Shown: positions 1-8,673 of the stretch, one piece after another | Position numbering within the stretch: the stretch's first letter is position 1 | Layout of the letters: the number at the start of each line of letters is the position of its first letter | The notes under the pieces: generated by a model | What the model saw: only the letters and a program-made list of their open reading frames with translations | Told to the model about the DNA's origin: nothing | Databases searched by the model: none | Made by a program: the position numbers and the translations under genes | DNA from: Methanomassiliicoccus sp. | GTDB lineage: Archaea > Thermoplasmatota > Thermoplasmata > Methanomassiliicoccales > Methanomassiliicoccaceae | Assembly (NCBI GenBank): GCA_033485155.1 | Contig: JAWQJJ010000004.1 | Span: 1-64,000, forward strand | Length of the DNA: 64,000 nucleotides | Direction of reading: 5' to 3'

Positions 1-1
1 C

Positions 2-289
2 GAGGAGTCGGCGTCGTCCACCCAGGAGCTCACGGCGAGCATGGAGGACATGACCGCCAGGGCGCAGTCGCTCAGCGAGATGGCCGTGAACCTCCAGCGG
101 GTGGCAGGGACCTTCATCATCGATGAGGCGGGCAAGGAGGCGGAGGCTCCGGCCCCCTCCCCTGCCCCCAAGTCGCGGCCGATCGCCAAGCCGCCAGTGA
201 ACGTCAAACCGAGAACGAATGAGGCTCCCAAGGTTCCCCAGAAGGTGAAAGAGGCGCTCGGCAAGAGAGGCATAAAGGCCTCGGTCTAA
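2..289 (+). CDS. methyl-accepting chemotaxis protein, C-terminal end (partial)
   Basis: The frame is open from base 2 and begins inside the gene. The first residues (EESASSTQELTASMEDMTARAQ) match the end of the cytoplasmic coiled-coil signalling domain of methyl-accepting chemotaxis proteins, where EESA-A/S-TQE repeats are typical. After about residue 45 the chain becomes a flexible tail rich in Pro, Ala and Lys. No CheR-tethering pentapeptide is seen at the C-terminus. The cheW gene follows 11 bases downstream, so receptor and adaptor are probably co-transcribed. Ligand-binding and membrane parts lie outside the window, so the stimulus cannot be guessed. Confidence 0.85.
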   Translation, partial: EESASSTQELTASMEDMTARAQSLSEMAVNLQRVAGTFIIDEAGKEAEAPAPSPAPKSRPIAKPPVNVKPRTNEAPKVPQKVKEALGKRGIKASV

Positions 290-300
290 GGGGCGATACC

Positions 301-813
301 TTGGCCAGAAGAAAGAGGGAAAAGGTAGAGCTCAATGGGGACGAGGAGCAGCTCGTCTCCTTCATCTTGGGCAAGGAGACCTTCGGGGTGAAGGTCTCCC
401 AGATCCGGGAGATAGGGAAGGTGAAGGATATCACCAAGGTGCCGATGATGGCCGACTATATCGTCGGGGTCATGAACCTGCGCGGGCAGATCACCACGGT
501 GATCGACCTCAAGAAGCGGTTCGGCATCGATATGGAGAGCGGTATCACCGATAAATCCCGGATCATAATCGCCGAGGTGGGGGAGACCCAGATCGGGATG
601 GTCGTCGATGCGGTGGAGGATGTTCTGCGAGTACCGAGATCGAGCATCTCCCCGCCTCCGAAAACTCTCGCATCATCGCTCGACCGCTCCTATCTCGTCG
701 GGATCTGCAAGCTCAAGGACAAGCTGATCATGTTGCTGGACATAGACAGCATGGTCAATCTAGGGCAGATCTCGGGAGTGGTGCCTGAAGTGAACGTGAC
801 GGCAAGCTCCTAA
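301..813 (+). CDS. cheW: chemotaxis adaptor protein CheW
   Basis: This 170-residue protein couples chemoreceptors to the histidine kinase CheA at the membrane. A basic N-terminal leader (about residues 1-15) precedes a single CheW-like SH3 double-barrel domain. Recognisable stretches are QLVSFILGKETFGVKVSQIREI near the start, VPMMADYIVGVMNLRGQITTVIDLKKRFG in the middle, and the repeated beta motif ending in LIMLLDID. The length fits the family. The start is TTG at 301, next to the upstream receptor gene, which supports an operon. The T-rich stretch after the stop at about 820-840 could act as an archaeal terminator. No cheA or cheY is in the window. Confidence 0.92.
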   Translation: MARRKREKVELNGDEEQLVSFILGKETFGVKVSQIREIGKVKDITKVPMMADYIVGVMNLRGQITTVIDLKKRFGIDMESGITDKSRIIIAEVGETQIGMVVDAVEDVLRVPRSSISPPPKTLASSLDRSYLVGICKLKDKLIMLLDIDSMVNLGQISGVVPEVNVTASS

Positions 814-1442
814 ACCCCTTCTTCGTTTTTCCTTTGTTTGGTAAATTTCTTGGCGAGCACATTGTTATTACCAATCCAGTGAAAATGTGGGTGCTTTTTT
901 ATTTGTGGCATCGGCCTCATTCGTTCTCTCGATCCTTGTTCAACTAGAGGTCGGTCCTATCGCTATGTAAATGTGAGAGGCACCGATCTATGACACATCT
1001 CATGACTCACTCCCCGATCCTCAATCGCCAAGGACTGAGCGTCGTTCCCTGATCCTCAATCGCCAAGGGAGAGCTGTCGTAGATCGGCGATTATTGCTAG
1101 GCTGCTCGCCATATTTGTAAAGATGCTTGGCCAAGCCATCCCTCAAGCCCGGAGTGGGACCTCGCCGACCCGACATAAGAGGCGCTTATCAGTATGAGGC
1201 TCGCGGTCTTGATGCTCTACACCATAGGATGTCTCACTGAGGACATCGTGAGCCGTATCTCTTCTTGCGAGCGCGGATCCTGACATCGCGATGTTAGTGC
1301 ATGGACTGAATGGTCCTACCCCCGCCGAACACGCCATTCGACGTTGATGGATCTGGAGTAACTCAGAGTAGGCCATCTTCGTCGGCCTACGCTAACAATA
1401 TAAGGCATTAGCTCGCAGGACAACTGAGGCAGTGGTGATGAC
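814..1442 (+). other. long intergenic region
   Basis: No convincing gene is seen in about 630 bases. Short reading frames on the minus strand (1143-1376 and 1316-1579) have no recognisable domain and the second overlaps the next real gene. The only structure noticed is an 18-bp direct repeat listed separately. Confidence 0.5.
1016..1068. repeat. 18-bp direct repeat pair
   Basis: The sequence gatcctcaatcgccaagg occurs at 1016-1033 and again at 1051-1068, a spacing of 35 bases. The function is unknown. It may be a short duplication or a pair of protein binding sites. Confidence 0.6.
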
Positions 1443-2123
1443 TTGAGACCGAGCCTCAACAGGATCCTCGTATTGACGCTGGTTCTCGTGATAGTATCCG
1501 CAACTGGCCTTGTTGCATTAGGCACCGGCGCGCTCACGGCAACGCAAACGGATAGCGACCCAGGCTCGTTGTCCACCAACGCTTCCAGCGGAAACGGTCA
1601 GAGCCAGACCGTCACCGTATACTTTTTCTATGGGAACGGCTGCCCCCATTGCGTGATCGCTGAGCCAGTAATAGATCGCCTCTCCGTAAAATATCCTCAG
1701 GTCGATTTTGAAAGGTACGAGATTTACTACAACAGCACCAACCAGGCGCTTTTCCAGCAATTCAATCACCGCTATGGGGTCCAGAACCCAGTGGTTCCCG
1801 AGGTGTACATCGGGGACAAGGTGCTGATTGCCGAGGATGCCATTAAGAACGATCTCGAACCGGACATCCAGCACGAGCTCAGTACCACAAGCAGTAGTGC
1901 TGAGAATAGCAGCGGCGCCAGCACCGACAACGCCAATAGCGCCGTCAACTCGCCCAACAACGGCACCACGCCCGCCGGCCCAGGCGGGACCGGCTCCGAG
2001 GCCAGCACAGTTCCTGGTCCAAGCGATGCTGCAATGATCGGCACGGCGGTGGTCGCGGCAGCGGCATTGCTAGCCATCGGTTTGGTCATCTACCGCAACA
2101 AGAGGAAAAAAGGCCTGACTTAG
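1443..2123 (+). CDS. membrane-anchored thioredoxin-fold protein with CPHC motif
   Basis: The 226-residue protein has a hydrophobic N-terminal segment (about residues 8-32) acting as signal peptide or anchor. A thioredoxin/glutaredoxin-like domain spans about 55-145, with a redox motif Cys67-Pro-His-Cys70 in the context VYFFYGNGCPHC, and the cis-Pro region VVPEVYIGDK. A low-complexity Ser/Asn/Gly/Pro linker (about 148-190) leads to a second membrane helix (about 194-216) and a basic tail RNKRKKG. The topology suggests an extracytoplasmic thiol-disulfide domain held at the membrane. The start is TTG at 1443, preceded by a ggtgat element. It may act on surface proteins or carry reductant. The substrate is not identifiable. 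Confidence 0.7.
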   Translation: MRPSLNRILVLTLVLVIVSATGLVALGTGALTATQTDSDPGSLSTNASSGNGQSQTVTVYFFYGNGCPHCVIAEPVIDRLSVKYPQVDFERYEIYYNSTNQALFQQFNHRYGVQNPVVPEVYIGDKVLIAEDAIKNDLEPDIQHELSTTSSSAENSSGASTDNANSAVNSPNNGTTPAGPGGTGSEASTVPGPSDAAMIGTAVVAAAALLAIGLVIYRNKRKKGLT

Positions 2124-2281
2124 AGAATAGTTCGTCGAGGTATTGAAGAAGGTTAGCCGTCCCCCGATACAGAGCAACTACGAACGGATGAGGTTCGTCC
2201 TCATCTCAGACTTTTTTTCCGAAGGACCCCACATGCTGGAAAATATCATCATCTCTATTATGGAGGCGCTCCCGTGGTTGG

Positions 2282-2986
2282 ATGATGACGCGATCAATGC
2301 CGCTCGTTCTTGTGCCCGGGTTGCTGTGTAGCGCCAGGCTTTTTGCGGCTCAGATTGCAGCGCTGTGGCCGCACGGACAGATCACAGTTGCCGATCACCG
2401 TCACGGCGACACGATGGAAGCTATCGCAGCACGCATTCTCAAAGACGCGCCGCCGCGCTTCGCGCTCGCAGGTTTATCCATGGGCGGCTACATCGCCTTC
2501 GCGATGATGCGGCTAGCTCCGGAGCGCATTGCCAGGCTGGCATTGCTCGACACCTCCGCGCGCCCCGATCCACCGGAGCAGAGGGCTGGCCGCGAACAAT
2601 TAATCTTGCTGGCTAAAGCGGGTAAGCTCGACGACGTAGTCGATATCATGATGCCCAAGTTTCTGTGTCGACATAGCATGAAGGACGAGGGCCTGATGAA
2701 GGTCGTGCGCGACATGGCACACGAAACCGGATCAGATGCTTTCGTGCGCCAGCAGAAAGCGCTCATGTCCAGGAAGGACTCACGACCACTACTTTCAAAG
2801 ATCGATTGCCCGACGCTGGTGCTGGTGGGGGAGGAAGACGCACTGACTCCGCCGGGATTGGCGCGAGAGATGTATGCCAACATACTGGACTCCCACCTCG
2901 TGGTGGTGCCAGGATGTGGCCATCTGTCCACCGTTGAGAAACCAGACGCAGTCAATGCCGCGATCATCGAATGGCTGAATGCTTGA
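2282..2986 (+). CDS. alpha/beta-fold hydrolase
   Basis: This 234-residue protein has the full alpha/beta hydrolase signature. The oxyanion strand VLVPGLLCS is near residue 10, the nucleophile elbow GLSMGG carries Ser66, the acid is in LVGEEDALTPP, and the catalytic His is in PGCGHLSTVEKP near the C-terminus. The length and the ending (NAAIIEWLNA) match small esterases or peptidase-like hydrolases in bacteria. The gene stands alone with gaps on both sides. The protein looks bacterial in style, so transfer is possible but not shown. The substrate is unknown. Confidence 0.8.
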   Translation: MMTRSMPLVLVPGLLCSARLFAAQIAALWPHGQITVADHRHGDTMEAIAARILKDAPPRFALAGLSMGGYIAFAMMRLAPERIARLALLDTSARPDPPEQRAGREQLILLAKAGKLDDVVDIMMPKFLCRHSMKDEGLMKVVRDMAHETGSDAFVRQQKALMSRKDSRPLLSKIDCPTLVLVGEEDALTPPGLAREMYANILDSHLVVVPGCGHLSTVEKPDAVNAAIIEWLNA

Positions 2987-3228
2987 GTGAGAAGAATGGG
3001 CAGCCAGCATAATCGGCCACCGCAGCCGTTTACGCTTGCGGCAGGAGATACATCCAGGCCCGCATGCCAAGGGCTAGCAGCGACTCTCTCCAGGATGTGA
3101 CGCCTTAAAAACACTTGTGAGGACGCCCATGTTTGCGGCAGATCAGAAGGTTGTGGCGAAGTACGGCCATATATTGTGCCTAGAATATGGTTAAGTATGC
3201 CCAATTGAAGTATTATTTCAGAGGGAAT

Positions 3229-4095
3229 ATGGCCGATCTCGGGGAGTTATTGCTCTCGGTATTCGCCCTGGTCTTTGTGGTGGGGACCATGCTTGCTATG
3301 GGGCTCAAGCTGACCCCCGCTAAGATCACCAAGGCATTGGGGAATTGGCGTTTGGACGTTCTGATACTGGTGGCTAATTTCGTTATCGTTCCGGCGATCA
3401 TAATCTCTCTCACATACATCATCCAGCTGCCGGAAGATATCAGACTGGGAATTACGATCCTGGCATTTGCATCCGGTGCTCCATTCATCCCAATGATCGT
3501 TCAACATGCCAAGGGGGATATCGCCATGGGGGTTGGCATCATGACGTTGCTCATGGTAGCGACCATAATCGTGCTGCCGATCATGCTTCCATTGGTTATT
3601 CCAGGCATCACGGTCAACGCATGGGACGTGGCTAAACCTTTGGTATTTCTCATGCTGGCCCCGCTCCTCATCGGACTATTGATCAGGTTTCGTTATGAGT
3701 CGTTCGCCGAGCAGGCCGCGAAACTATTGGTACCAGTCAATACACTGAGCATCTTTCTTCTACTCTTCCTGGTCTTTGCCCTCTACTGGAGCGATATTGT
3801 CAGCACCTTCGGGACTGGCGCCATCGGGTTCTCAATAATCTTTGCGATAATCGCATTGGTGGTCGGATACTTCTCTGGAGGACATGACACGAACACCAGG
3901 CGGGTGTTCGGACTTAGTACCGCGAACAGGAACATTTCGGCAGGCATTCTGATATCTGGAGTCAATTTCATCGATCGGCCACTCGTGGCGGTAACGGTCA
4001 TGATCGTGGCGATAGCGTCCCTGATTCTCCTGATGATCGTAGCAGGTGAGTGGGGGCGGAAGACCATCGATAATGAAGGTAGTTCACATAAGTGA
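3229..4095 (+). CDS. BASS-family (bile acid:Na+ symporter-like) transporter
   Basis: The protein is almost entirely hydrophobic, with eight to ten predicted membrane helices over 288 residues. The order of helices and the conserved motif FGLSTANRNISAG near residue 225 resemble the sodium bile acid symporter family, which moves organic anions with sodium. The reading frame is open from an ATG at 3187. The ATG at 3229 is preferred because it has an agaggg ribosome site six bases upstream, and the TATA-like box at about 3171 would start transcription near 3199. The transported substrate is not known. No operon partner is adjacent. Confidence 0.72.
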   Translation: MADLGELLLSVFALVFVVGTMLAMGLKLTPAKITKALGNWRLDVLILVANFVIVPAIIISLTYIIQLPEDIRLGITILAFASGAPFIPMIVQHAKGDIAMGVGIMTLLMVATIIVLPIMLPLVIPGITVNAWDVAKPLVFLMLAPLLIGLLIRFRYESFAEQAAKLLVPVNTLSIFLLLFLVFALYWSDIVSTFGTGAIGFSIIFAIIALVVGYFSGGHDTNTRRVFGLSTANRNISAGILISGVNFIDRPLVAVTVMIVAIASLILLMIVAGEWGRKTIDNEGSSHK

Positions 4096-4468
4096 GCAAA
4101 GGTCAGCAGCAAATAGGTCCGGAATTGCAGATCCAGTGGTCTGCTACTGCATTGTATTATTGTTCACATGGTGAGACTGGGTCTGCTGGACTTGCTACGC
4201 CTTGAGGAAGCGAACCGAGAGGTTGGCGGGGTGCAAATTCCTTAATCGAATGATGCGGTGAGCTGCAGTCGATAGGGCGGGCACAGGCCATTCGGATACG
4301 AAGGCAATAATTATCGTCCTTCCGGGAGCGCTCGCTCTGGCTTCTCAGGTCCATCTATGAGCTCAGCCACAATAGGATATGGGGCAGGTCAGTCGGACAT
4401 CAACGGAGAATTGCTTGCATGGGCCTTGAACATCCAGCTCGAGCAAGCCCTTTCTCGTCCCAGATCGT
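4096..4468. other. intergenic region
   Basis: About 370 bases between convergent genes. A 65-codon frame on the minus strand (4157-4354) shows no domain or coding bias that I can defend. Nothing else was seen. Confidence 0.4.
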
Positions 4469-4933
4469 TTATTGGGTCCCCATCTTGCCCTTCAACCCTT
4501 GGGCGAACACTTGAGCGCGCTTGAGGTCCTCAGCATTAGGCCGTCCCTTGTTCAGCCCTCCGAAGTATTTGAGGAAGCTGTTGGTGTTGAAGCCTCCACA
4601 ATTGAACTCATCAATGATGATATAGCCTTTAGGTACCAATCTCTTTCTGAGCTGGGAGTGGATCAGGTCGATCCTCTTGTCCCAACTGGTCGAAAAAAGG
4701 AAGACCTTCTTGTTATCGGACGAAGGCATTCTATCGGCAAGTTTCAGCAGATCCACATGATGCTTTCCATCGTAGATCCCCGAACCGAAGCCTATCAGGT
4801 CACATTGTCCAAGCTCTTCCAGGCCTGTGTCTTGCGGCTCGACAATTCGGGCATCAAGCACCTCCGCAAAGACCTTGGCGATCTTTTCGGTGTTGCGATG
4901 ATGGTAAGAGCGAAGGACCAATATGGACCTCAT
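4469..4933 (-). CDS. flavodoxin family protein
   Basis: This 154-residue protein has the flavodoxin fold. The N-terminal strand and phosphate loop read LVLRSYHHRNTEKIAKVF, matching the FMN phosphate-binding loop (T/S-x-T-G-N-T-like). GFGSGIYDGKHHVDLLKL fits the second flavin loop, and VFLFSTSW the third strand. It probably carries electrons as a soluble FMN protein or is a quinone-reductase-like protein. The family resembles archaeal flavodoxins of 140-160 residues. The gene is isolated, facing the transporter at its 3' side. Confidence 0.75.
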   Translation of the reverse strand: MRSILVLRSYHHRNTEKIAKVFAEVLDARIVEPQDTGLEELGQCDLIGFGSGIYDGKHHVDLLKLADRMPSSDNKKVFLFSTSWDKRIDLIHSQLRKRLVPKGYIIIDEFNCGGFNTNSFLKYFGGLNKGRPNAEDLKRAQVFAQGLKGKMGTQ

Positions 4934-5158
4934 GGTGGATGATATGTGAAGTAACTTATTTGAATTGGCTGGGGGTTTGCCCTTCGGCCAGAGCGCGGCC
5001 TTGGCCTATTCAACATAGCGCACATATGTCCGCGTTATCTCGAATAAAAACGATGTCATGGTGCGCGTTTTTCTGGCCATAATGTAAGCTGACTGCGATT
5101 GCAACGTGATAGGTTTTTCTTCGAGACGATGCCCACAGCATCGATAAGAGGATATGAA

Positions 5159-5860
5159 ATGAACGAGAGAAATATTGTTTTGGTGCACGGTGCATGGGCA
5201 GACGGAACGAGCTGGAGCGGAGTGATCGAGCGTCTCCAAGCGGCTGGCTTCAATGTCACAGCCCCGCAGTTCCCCCTGACCTCGCTGGCAGACGACGTCG
5301 CCAAACTGCGCGAAGTGCTGGCCCTCCAAGATGGTCCGACCCTTCTGGTTGGGCATTCGTACGGCGGCATGATAATCACCGCGCTTGGCAGGGATGCCCC
5401 CAATGTCACTGGTTTGGTATATGTCGCAGCCTTCGGACTTGATGAGGGAGAAACCCTGGAAGGCCTTCTCGCGCAGGGACCTTCACCGCCCGCTATAGCT
5501 CACATGCATGTTGATTCCCAGGGGTTCGCATGGCTCCCCCAGGCCGATTTCGTCAGCTATTTCGCTGCGGATGTCGATCGGACGAAGGCCAATGTCATGT
5601 ATGCGGTCCAGCAGCCGCTCTCGGCTGCCACCTTTAAGACCGTGATGACCGCGCCAGCTTGGAGGTCGATCCCCTCTTGGTACATCGTTGCTTCAAATGA
5701 CCAGGTGATTCCCCCAGACGCCGAGCGGATGTTCGCTGGGAGGATGAGAGCCCCCACGGCAGAGATTCAATCCAGTCACGTCGTCATGGTTTCCCACCCC
5801 AAGGAGGTCGCCGACTTGATCATGGAAAGTATCAGAGCTGTCGTGAAGGTACCTTCGTGA
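5159..5860 (+). CDS. alpha/beta-fold hydrolase
   Basis: This is a 233-residue hydrolase of the esterase/salicylate-esterase-like type. It starts MNERNIVLVHGAWADGTSW, where the HGAWADGTSW oxyanion loop is typical. The nucleophile elbow is GHSYGG (near residue 80), the acid lies in YIVASNDQVIPP, and the histidine in SSHVVMVSHPKEVADLI. The frame is open from 5099, but the ATG at 5159 with a nearby agagga element is the better start because the upstream part lacks family similarity. It resembles enzymes common in bacteria and may have been acquired. The substrate is unknown. Confidence 0.8.
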   Translation: MNERNIVLVHGAWADGTSWSGVIERLQAAGFNVTAPQFPLTSLADDVAKLREVLALQDGPTLLVGHSYGGMIITALGRDAPNVTGLVYVAAFGLDEGETLEGLLAQGPSPPAIAHMHVDSQGFAWLPQADFVSYFAADVDRTKANVMYAVQQPLSAATFKTVMTAPAWRSIPSWYIVASNDQVIPPDAERMFAGRMRAPTAEIQSSHVVMVSHPKEVADLIMESIRAVVKVPS

Positions 5861-6145
5861 GGATGAAGTCCAAATGAATTTGAGTGCCTTAGTAGAATAG
5901 GTCGAGAATGAGAACTTAGTGATTCCCAGCCCGCCTCGAACCGGATGCCCCGACCGTATGGCGGGCTAAGGCGCTGAATGTACTCTCCATTCGAATTCTT
6001 TTCTATTTTTTCTCCTTTGGACGATTTGAAGTCTTATCGATGATTACTCTGAGCAAGATGAACATCTGCAGGTCTTCAGAAGAAAAATTGCAATGGGGGG
6101 GTTGTGTCCTTGGATAAGGCAAGCGGAATAAGAAAGGGTGAGAAC

Positions 6146-6442
6146 ATGTGGGATGGACGATGCATAGACCCGAGCTTAAGGATGTTCAGGAAGGCTGTTG
6201 ACTACGCCCTCGCGAAAGGCCTTGCTTGGGACGACATGCCTGAGCTACGTAGTGAGAATGGGGTCATGCATGCGATACGCCCTAGCGGCAAGAAATTGAG
6301 GTTGGAGGACAAACCTGGATGGGAGCATCAGAGCGGGTATGCAAAGTTGGTGAATGAGATGGTGGCAATGAGGAGAGTATATCAAACCACAATCGAGGAT
6401 TTTGTATCGACCACCCCCCTCAGAGGAACAGCAAAAACTTAG
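6146..6442 (+). CDS. hypothetical protein
   Basis: I do not recognise this 98-residue protein. A GTG start at 6104 would add 14 residues, but ATG 6146 has an aaagggtgag element directly upstream and is preferred. The composition is mixed and soluble, with Trp-rich patches (GLAWDDMPEL, DKPGWEHQ) and no membrane segment. It stands alone between alpha/beta hydrolase and HNH genes. Confidence 0.45.
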   Translation: MWDGRCIDPSLRMFRKAVDYALAKGLAWDDMPELRSENGVMHAIRPSGKKLRLEDKPGWEHQSGYAKLVNEMVAMRRVYQTTIEDFVSTTPLRGTAKT

Positions 6443-6725
6443 CGTCCGATCCAAGAACGCCGTCTGTTAAGAACATCTAGGATCAGGTGACCACGAGGCC
6501 ATCATCAAGACTTTCTGAAGGCTGACCAAAAGGAATAGTAACTCTCCTACATAGTACAATTCTGACAGCAAGATTTGGTTCTCAGTTTTTCATAGCTAGA
6601 TCTCGTTCACTCGCTGGTCTACCGCCAATATCAGCTTCTTGCCATTACAATACATGTTTGAGTTTTAATACATATAGTAATTGGCAAATGTTCTAGAGTC
6701 CAGCACAACAATTTCCAATCAGTCT

Positions 6726-7079
6726 ATGGCTTGTGATATTGGCAACACCATGGAATTCGAGCACGAAGGCATCGTGCTGCTGGAACGGATAATCAGCAAC
6801 AATCCGTCATGGTCGCCGAAGGGCAGCCGCGTGGATCCCTATCTTGGCGTCGATGATTGGATCAAGCTCTGGATGTGGCAACGCATCAGAAACTACGTCC
6901 TGAGCCGTGATGATCGTACCTGTCAAATCTGCGGAGATCGGCCCATCAATATCCAGGTGCATCACATCGTTTGGAAGTGCCATAATGGCTCAGACCATCC
7001 TAAGAACCTGATGGTGGTCTGTGAAAGCTGTCACCGACAGATCCACGCTAGGCATACGCCGCTAAATATGCTCCAATGA
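6726..7079 (+). CDS. HNH endonuclease
   Basis: The C-terminal half carries a zinc-bound HNH nuclease core. The first knuckle is CQICGDRP, followed by HHIVWKCHNGSDHPKNLMVVC and the second knuckle CESCHRQIHARH, so the His-His, Asn and His residues expected of the beta-beta-alpha-metal site are present. Such nucleases cut DNA in mobile elements, defence or repair. The frame opens at a TTG at 6681. The TATA-like acatatag at about 6668 would place transcription start near 6697, so the ATG at 6726 or 6750 is more likely. No partner gene is adjacent, so its role is open. Confidence 0.75.
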   Translation: MACDIGNTMEFEHEGIVLLERIISNNPSWSPKGSRVDPYLGVDDWIKLWMWQRIRNYVLSRDDRTCQICGDRPINIQVHHIVWKCHNGSDHPKNLMVVCESCHRQIHARHTPLNMLQ

Positions 7080-7245
7080 ACCTTCAAATCACATTGCGCC
7101 GTGATTAATATGGGGGCCCGGTTCGCTTCCGGCCATAACTCATCACAATGCAGATGCGGTTCGAGTCTTCTATCACATCTTCCAATCCACAAATCCCGCC
7201 CCATCTGGATCGTTCAGGTTTGAAAAATGATAGTCCCGGCAAATT

Positions 7246-7740
7246 TCATTCTTCGTGGGAGATATGCCGGTCCCTGTTCGTCCTACTCTTGCGGATAAGA
7301 TAATAGGACGACGATAGGGCGATAATAGCTACCCCGATACCAACCAGGACAAGGCTGCTCACAGTGTTGTAATCAAAAACTATCAGTTCTCTAGACACGG
7401 CGGTCAAGGTCACTAGAATTACGATCTCTACGTGTATCTTTTGTTTAATCGCATACGCATAAAGAGTATCCAGCAGTTCGACGCAGACCACCAAAAGAAG
7501 AAAATTGCCGATGATGTTCAGAACGGTGTGCTTGGTCGAGCTGATCAGATCGTTGTTGATTATGGCGTCAATGACGCCCATTATGGTCACAATCAATATC
7601 AGGATACTTACGAAGGCGATCACGGAGATTGCCGTGTACATGATCATTTTCTTGTACGCGGGAAGTAGTGTGGCCAACTTAGTTTTTGGATACCGGATCG
7701 CGAAGAAGCCTCCTGGCCCGATTACTTCATTCGCAGCCAT
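7246..7740 (-). CDS. PsiE-like membrane protein (phosphate-starvation-inducible E family)
   Basis: The 164-residue protein has four membrane segments, at about residues 32-55, 70-95, 100-120 and 128-148. The arrangement with ELLDTLYAYAIKQKIHVEIVILVTLTAVSRELIVFD between helices two and three is the signature of the PsiE family. Family members are induced by phosphate starvation in bacteria, but their molecular function is unknown. A polyphosphate kinase gene lies about 0.9 kb away on the other strand, which fits a phosphate-related theme, though no shared control site was found. Confidence 0.7.
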   Translation of the reverse strand: MAANEVIGPGGFFAIRYPKTKLATLLPAYKKMIMYTAISVIAFVSILILIVTIMGVIDAIINNDLISSTKHTVLNIIGNFLLLVVCVELLDTLYAYAIKQKIHVEIVILVTLTAVSRELIVFDYNTVSSLVLVGIGVAIIALSSSYYLIRKSRTNRDRHISHEE

Positions 7741-7869
7741 CGATTAAAGATTGGCAATTGGTTTTTATTACAGCAAGTACGGGATAGTAGAATAAGGGCC
7801 TGCATATGATGTCTGGACACAATGGTTATCGATGTTCGCTTGGTTGTAAGATGGGAGATACAGAAGGGA

Positions 7870-8070
7870 ATGAGCATGCCTAACAAGATCGTTATTAAGG
7901 GCATTGACCGAACCAAGGTAGGGACATATCTTAGATGGGTGGATGAAAAGGGCCTTCATCATTCAACCGAGCACACGCTGATGCTCGAGTACACGGTGGA
8001 CGGCCGCTATGGGCTTGTTCAAGGGGACGCCGAGACCATCAAGATGGTCATCGAGCGATCCGGTCGTTAA
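7870..8070 (+). CDS. small hypothetical protein
   Basis: This 66-residue protein starts MSMPNKIVIKGIDRTKVGTYLRW. The ATG at 7870 follows an agaaggga ribosome site, so it is preferred to the frame opening at 7822. It is soluble, with alternating hydrophobic residues that suggest beta strands. I recognise no family. It lies between PsiE and the structured region ahead of ppk1. Confidence 0.45.
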   Translation: MSMPNKIVIKGIDRTKVGTYLRWVDEKGLHHSTEHTLMLEYTVDGRYGLVQGDAETIKMVIERSGR

Positions 8071-8673
8071 TCGATAAGCCAATATGGACCAAATTTTTGC
8101 CTTTTCAGCTCCATGCGGCCATCAACCATCAACTTCTCTTTTTAACTCAAGTATGCCTCAATAGTGCCCGTATGCAGGTTTTTAACAAGCCGACAAAGTA
8201 GAAAGGATCGATCATTGAATGCATGAGAAGAGTTTTCCTGACCAGAAATGGTAAGGTGGTCCGATGATCTACAGACGTTCTGATCTTCTCGCCTGTAGAT
8301 TTGTTCTGGTCAGGAACGATACTCCACCAATAGTTTGGCACATAAGCTTAGTGCTCTGAAAGTATGTTCCAACATTTGTTGTACTGTCGTATCGATGGCG
8401 CATATTTATTCCATGTACCCTTCAAAATGGCAGTTCAATCACTACAAGAATGTGATGAAAATATTCTGATATGCTGAAAGTGTTGCATATATGAAGGTAA
8501 ATAATACCGGCTTTATCCTAATAATTCTAACGGCCGAGCAATATCTAGATATCCGGATGATTGCACAATAGTGAACAGGATCAACAGCCTGCAGAGTAAT
8601 TTAACAATGGTATTTGACTGGGACTAATTGGACTTGAGACAAATCAAGGCGGGGAGTTAGTTGGGGGCCATCG
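8071..8673. other. intergenic region upstream of ppk1
   Basis: About 600 bases without a supported gene. It holds the nested inverted repeat at 8235-8316, listed separately, and AT-rich stretches that could contain the ppk1 promoter. The 64-codon minus-strand frame at 8147-8341 merely crosses the inverted repeat. Confidence 0.4.
8235..8316. repeat. nested inverted repeat (large hairpin/cruciform)
   Basis: The outer arms are ttcctgaccagaa (8235-8247) and ttctggtcaggaa (8304-8316), a perfect 13-bp inverted repeat. Inner arms atctacag (8267-8274) and ctgtagat (8293-8300) form a second 8-bp pair. Together they would fold into a long stem with an asymmetric internal loop. It could be a structured RNA, a protein binding site or a remnant of a small mobile element. 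Confidence 0.65.

Noticed and set aside
2143-2331. 62-codon frame before the alpha/beta hydrolase
   Set aside because: It overlaps the hydrolase start by 50 bases and has no recognisable content.
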